This document shows, piece by piece, positions 61,063-64,000 of a stretch of 64,000 nucleotides of DNA. The stretch is from Pseudomonas oryzihabitans (GTDB lineage: Bacteria; Pseudomonadota; Gammaproteobacteria; Pseudomonadales; Pseudomonadaceae), in the NCBI RefSeq assembly GCF_007665395.1, contig NZ_VDND01000001.1:620001-684000 (forward strand), in the 5' to 3' direction. The notes below the pieces were generated by a model that was given only the letters and a program-made list of their open reading frames with translations, made no database searches and was not told the DNA's origin. The translations under genes and the position numbers were made by a program. How positions within the stretch are numbered: position 1 is the first letter of the stretch; every line of letters starts with the position of its first letter.

Positions 61063-61248
61063 ATGCCAGTCATCTCTCATCGGGCGGAAAGGGTGCGAAC
61101 CGATAGCCGCCTGGCAGCCCCGCACCTGCGGATGGCCGACGCCGGTTCAGCCTGCGCCCGGATACCGCCCCATTCCCATGCATCGATCCCCTCCCGGACC
61201 GACCTTCAACTTCACAGCCTTCCGGAGGCCCTTGCATGCCCTGCCTGA
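61063..61248 (+). CDS. possible leader peptide overlapping the GGDEF-EAL start, 61 aa
   Basis: This 61-codon frame has AGGAG seven bases before its ATG and ends 13 bases inside the following gene, an arrangement suited to translational coupling. The peptide (basic, low in recognisable features) matches no family I know. It may be a non-functional frame whose translation regulates the next gene. Confidence 0.35.
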   Translation: MPVISHRAERVRTDSRLAAPHLRMADAGSACARIPPHSHASIPSRTDLQLHSLPEALACPA

Positions 61249-63434
61249 AACTCTTCACCAACGAGGAGGCACGACTACGAGCGCTCGCCGAATATGACCT
61301 GGCGAATGGCAATTTCGGCCAGTCCCTCGATCACCTCGTCGAGATCACGTCCCGGCTGTTCGACGTCCCCATGGCGTTCATTTCCATCGTCGAGAAGGAG
61401 CGCCAGGTCTTCCAGGCCAGGGTTGGCATCGTGGCCTGCGAAACGGATCGCGGCATCGCCTTCTGCTCGCACACCATCGAGCAGGAAGAGGCCCTGGTCA
61501 TCCTGGATGCCCATCTCGATCCGCGCTTCTGCAACAACCCCCTGAGCCGCGGCGAACCCCATATTCGCTTCTATGCGGGTGTCCCCCTGCGGACGCCGAG
61601 CGGGCAGGCCCTGGGCACTCTCTGTGTGGCGGATAGCTGGCCGAGGAATCAATTCAGCGCCGCCGACCTGCAAACCCTCAAGGACCTGGCGCGCCTGGTG
61701 ATGGACGCCTTCGAAGCGCGGCGCCTCGAGGTGGCCGGCAAGATCGGGCAGACCCGCTTCGAACAGATCGCCAATACCTCGCCCGATGGCATCGTCTGCG
61801 CGGATGCCGAGGGCCGGATCACCTTCTGGAACAAGGCCGCCGAGACGCTGTTCGGCTACAGCCCCGCGCAAGCCCTGGGGCAGGACATCGAATTGATCAT
61901 TCCCCCGGCCATGCGCAACCAGCATGGCAGCGGACTGAAGAAGGTCGCCCGCGGGCGAGAACCGCGGCTGATAGGCAAGACCATCGAACTACCCGCCCTG
62001 CACCAGGACGGCACGGAGATTTTCGTCGAGCTGTCGCTCTCCACCTGGTTCGAGCAGGACGAGGCGGCCTTCGGCGCCATCTTCCGGGACGTCCGGGAAC
62101 GCCGCCGGAACGAAGAAAAGCTCTTCAAGCTGGCTTATCTGGATCCTTTGACCCAGCTGCCGAATCGCAGCGTGCTCAAGCAGCGCATCGCCGAGCTGTC
62201 GGCCGCCGGGCGGCCATTTTCGGTGATGATGCTGGACCTGGACGAATTCAAGCAGGTGAACGACTCCTTCGGCCATCCAGCCGGGGACGATATCCTGCGG
62301 ACCGCCGCGAAACGCGTCCTGGAGTGCGTGCGCCCGGCGGATACCGTGTGCCGCATGGGCGGTGACGAATTCGCCATCATCCTCACCGACGTCCGCTCCA
62401 TCGACGATGCAACGGCCAAGGCCGACAAGATCATCGCCTTGATGACCGAGCCCTTCAATCACGAAGAGCAGCTGCTCTATCTCGGTGCCAGCATCGGCAT
62501 CACCCTGTGCCCCGAAGACAGCCAGGAGCCGGACGAGCTCATCTCCAATGCCGATATGGCGCTCTATGAAGCCAAGATCGCCGGGCGCAACCGATTCGAA
62601 CGCTACGCCGCCACCTTGCGACTGCACGCCTCGACGGCCCGCACCCTGAGACAGCAACTTCGCCTCGCCGTCCAACGTGAGGAATTCGAGCTCCACTATC
62701 AACCCCAGGTGAGCCTGACGACCGGACAGCTGATCGGGGCCGAGGCGCTGCTCCGGTGGAACCACCCCACGCGGGGCCTCGTCTATCCCGGGGACTTCAT
62801 CGGCGATCTGGAAAGGATGCCGGATGCCGTCGGCGTCGGCTGGTGGATCCTCAATCGAGCCTTGCAGGACGCCAGCCGCTGGCGCGGGCTGGCGTCCCCG
62901 TCCTTTCGCATGGCCGTCAACCTGTTCGGTGCGCAGCTGAACGCCAAGGACCTGGAAAAGGAAGTCAACAGCGCGCTGGCGCGGGCGAACCTGCCCGCCA
63001 GCGCGCTGGAACTGGAGATCACCGAGAACATCAGCCTGCCCTCGGATTCCGACGCCATACCCCGGCTCCAACGCCTCAAGGCCCTGGGCGTCAGCATCGC
63101 CTTCGATGACTACGGCACCGGCTACGCGTCCCTGAGCCTGCTGAAGCAGTTTCCCATCACCAAGTTGAAGATCGATCGCAGCTTCATCATGAACATGGTG
63201 TCGTCGCTGGACGATGCGACCATCATCAAGGCCATCCTGGCGATGGGCAAGGGCCTGGGCATGAGTGTCCTGGCGGAGGGTATCGAAACCTCGGCGGAGC
63301 TCTTCCAGCTGCAGCGCAACGGCTGCCAGGAGGGACAGGGCTATTTCTTCGGCAAACCCATCCCCGCGATCGACTTCGAACGGGAATGCCTCGGCAAGGA
63401 TTTTTTCAGCAACCTCAAGCGGATCTACTGCTGA
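61236..63434 (+). CDS. GAF-PAS-GGDEF-EAL cyclic-di-GMP turnover protein
   Basis: This 732-residue cytosolic protein has GAF at about 20-165 (FDVPMAFISIVEKERQVFQA), PAS at about 172-290 (ANTSPDGIVCADAEGRITFWN), GGDEF at about 300-460 and EAL at about 470-715. The GGDEF motif is intact (residues 375-379, MGGDEFA). The EAL catalytic set also looks intact (GAEALLRW at 503-505, ELEITEN, DDYGTGYASLS, KIDRSF, LAEGIET, GYFFGKP). Both synthesis and breakdown of c-di-GMP are therefore possible. There are no membrane segments; the GAF/PAS pair presumably senses a cytosolic cue. Confidence 0.95.
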   Translation: MPCLKLFTNEEARLRALAEYDLANGNFGQSLDHLVEITSRLFDVPMAFISIVEKERQVFQARVGIVACETDRGIAFCSHTIEQEEALVILDAHLDPRFCNNPLSRGEPHIRFYAGVPLRTPSGQALGTLCVADSWPRNQFSAADLQTLKDLARLVMDAFEARRLEVAGKIGQTRFEQIANTSPDGIVCADAEGRITFWNKAAETLFGYSPAQALGQDIELIIPPAMRNQHGSGLKKVARGREPRLIGKTIELPALHQDGTEIFVELSLSTWFEQDEAAFGAIFRDVRERRRNEEKLFKLAYLDPLTQLPNRSVLKQRIAELSAAGRPFSVMMLDLDEFKQVNDSFGHPAGDDILRTAAKRVLECVRPADTVCRMGGDEFAIILTDVRSIDDATAKADKIIALMTEPFNHEEQLLYLGASIGITLCPEDSQEPDELISNADMALYEAKIAGRNRFERYAATLRLHASTARTLRQQLRLAVQREEFELHYQPQVSLTTGQLIGAEALLRWNHPTRGLVYPGDFIGDLERMPDAVGVGWWILNRALQDASRWRGLASPSFRMAVNLFGAQLNAKDLEKEVNSALARANLPASALELEITENISLPSDSDAIPRLQRLKALGVSIAFDDYGTGYASLSLLKQFPITKLKIDRSFIMNMVSSLDDATIIKAILAMGKGLGMSVLAEGIETSAELFQLQRNGCQEGQGYFFGKPIPAIDFERECLGKDFFSNLKRIYC

Positions 63435-63637
63435 ACGGCGCGTGCGATCGTCAACCGCGAGCATCAGTTACTCCGCCTGGGGAACGCCGCCCCTGATGGC
63501 GAGCCAGGCGCCCTGAAGTCCTGTCGCCGCAGGTGCCAAGCCTGGTCAGCGCTCTCCCCGCGCCCGGCCGTGGGACCCTTCCCAGTAGCAGCCCCCTATC
63601 AGGCGATTTGGGCAGGCTGCTATCCGCCAAAGGCCCG

Positions 63638-64000
63638 TCAGTCCTTCGCTGCGAGCATTTCGCTGATCTTGTTGGCCAGTGCATCGATGGCGAAGGGCTT
63701 GGTGATGATCTCCATGTTGGCTGCCAGATAGCCACTGACGTGGGAGCCTTCCGCGTAGCCCGTGGCCAGCAACACCTTGAGACCCGGACGCTGGGCCTGG
63801 GCCAGGTCGGCCAGCTGTCGACCATTCATGCCGGGCAGGCCCACATCGGAGATCATCAGGTCGAGCCGCGGGCAATTTTCCAGCAGGGGAATGGCTTCCT
63901 GGGCATTGGCGGCCTCGAACGTCTGATAGCCGAGTTCACCCAGCACCTCCACGATCAGGGAGCGAACCACGCCTTCGTCTTCCACCACCAACACGACCTC
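63638..64000 (-). CDS. receiver domain, C-terminus of hybrid kinase or response regulator (5' end beyond window)
   Basis: The visible 120 residues form a CheY-like receiver: acidic pair VVEDEG, phosphoacceptor Asp in LDLMISDVGLPGMNG, Thr in LLATGYAEG and Lys in IITKPF. They end at a normal stop. The frame is open into the right edge with no clear ribosome binding site before the first inner Met, so more sequence, probably a histidine kinase of the hybrid type, lies upstream. Confidence 0.85.
   Translation of the reverse strand, partial: EVVLVVEDEGVVRSLIVEVLGELGYQTFEAANAQEAIPLLENCPRLDLMISDVGLPGMNGRQLADLAQAQRPGLKVLLATGYAEGSHVSGYLAANMEIITKPFAIDALANKISEMLAAKD

Overview
The window is a GC-rich chromosomal segment from a gamma-proteobacterium, most likely a Pseudomonas. 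This rests on the gene repertoire: an OsmC-YcaO fusion, an SfnB-type sulfur oxidoreductase, a Pseudomonas-style short inverted-repeat element and sigma-28-type chemoreceptor promoters. A P. oryzihabitans/P. psychrotolerans-like lineage is my guess; the sequence alone does not prove it. I see no tRNA, rRNA, CRISPR array, prophage or intact insertion sequence. The two genes at the window edges are cut by the edge.

Layout. Bases 1-7.4 kb hold a truncated M20 peptidase, a VOC/glyoxalase-like protein, a catalase-like peroxidase coupled to a cytochrome b561, a chemoreceptor, and a FixLJ-like histidine kinase/response regulator pair. Bases 7.4-21.5 kb are transport: a nitrate/sulfonate-type ABC importer (ATPase plus a double-length permease) split by a nested-palindrome repeat; a LacI-regulated ABC importer ending in a GpdQ/CpdA-like phosphodiesterase; and a GntR-regulated polar amino-acid ABC importer ending in a gamma-glutamyltransferase. 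An OsmC-YcaO protein follows at 21.5-23.7 kb.

Bases 24-49.3 kb are the centrepiece: a complete-looking non-flagellar type III secretion system (T3SS) of the rhizobial (Rhc) type. Its order is C1-x-I-J-K-L-N-O-Q-R-S-T-U, preceded by F?-D-X-Y-V-C2. The secretin is split into an N-terminal piece and a CpaC-like secretin. The latter is followed by a CpaD-like lipoprotein, and an oppositely oriented TPR lipoprotein lies between the two secretin halves. Two giant paralogous HrpK/NolX-like proteins (1066 and 1183 aa) flank two regulators, a GlxA-type AraC protein and a winged-helix/P-loop ATPase. Each paralog carries a tandem array of ~70-residue repeats, five and six copies. The most unusual observation is that SctU has lost the NPTH autocleavage motif (GAGG in its place), while no SctP ruler gene is present between sctO and sctQ. 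This suggests a system without the classical substrate-specificity switch. The 53-aa SctF candidate operon and one giant-protein gene share a promoter-like architecture.

Bases 49.7-57.9 kb hold an SRAP/HMCES protein and a seven-gene sulfur-acquisition operon: SfnB, a small unknown protein, a sugar-type ABC importer and an LLM flavin monooxygenase. It is preceded by a well-formed sigma-54 promoter. Bases 58-64 kb contain an AT-rich intergenic island, a second chemoreceptor, a structured leader followed by a GAF-PAS-GGDEF-EAL protein, and the receiver end of a truncated histidine kinase or response regulator.
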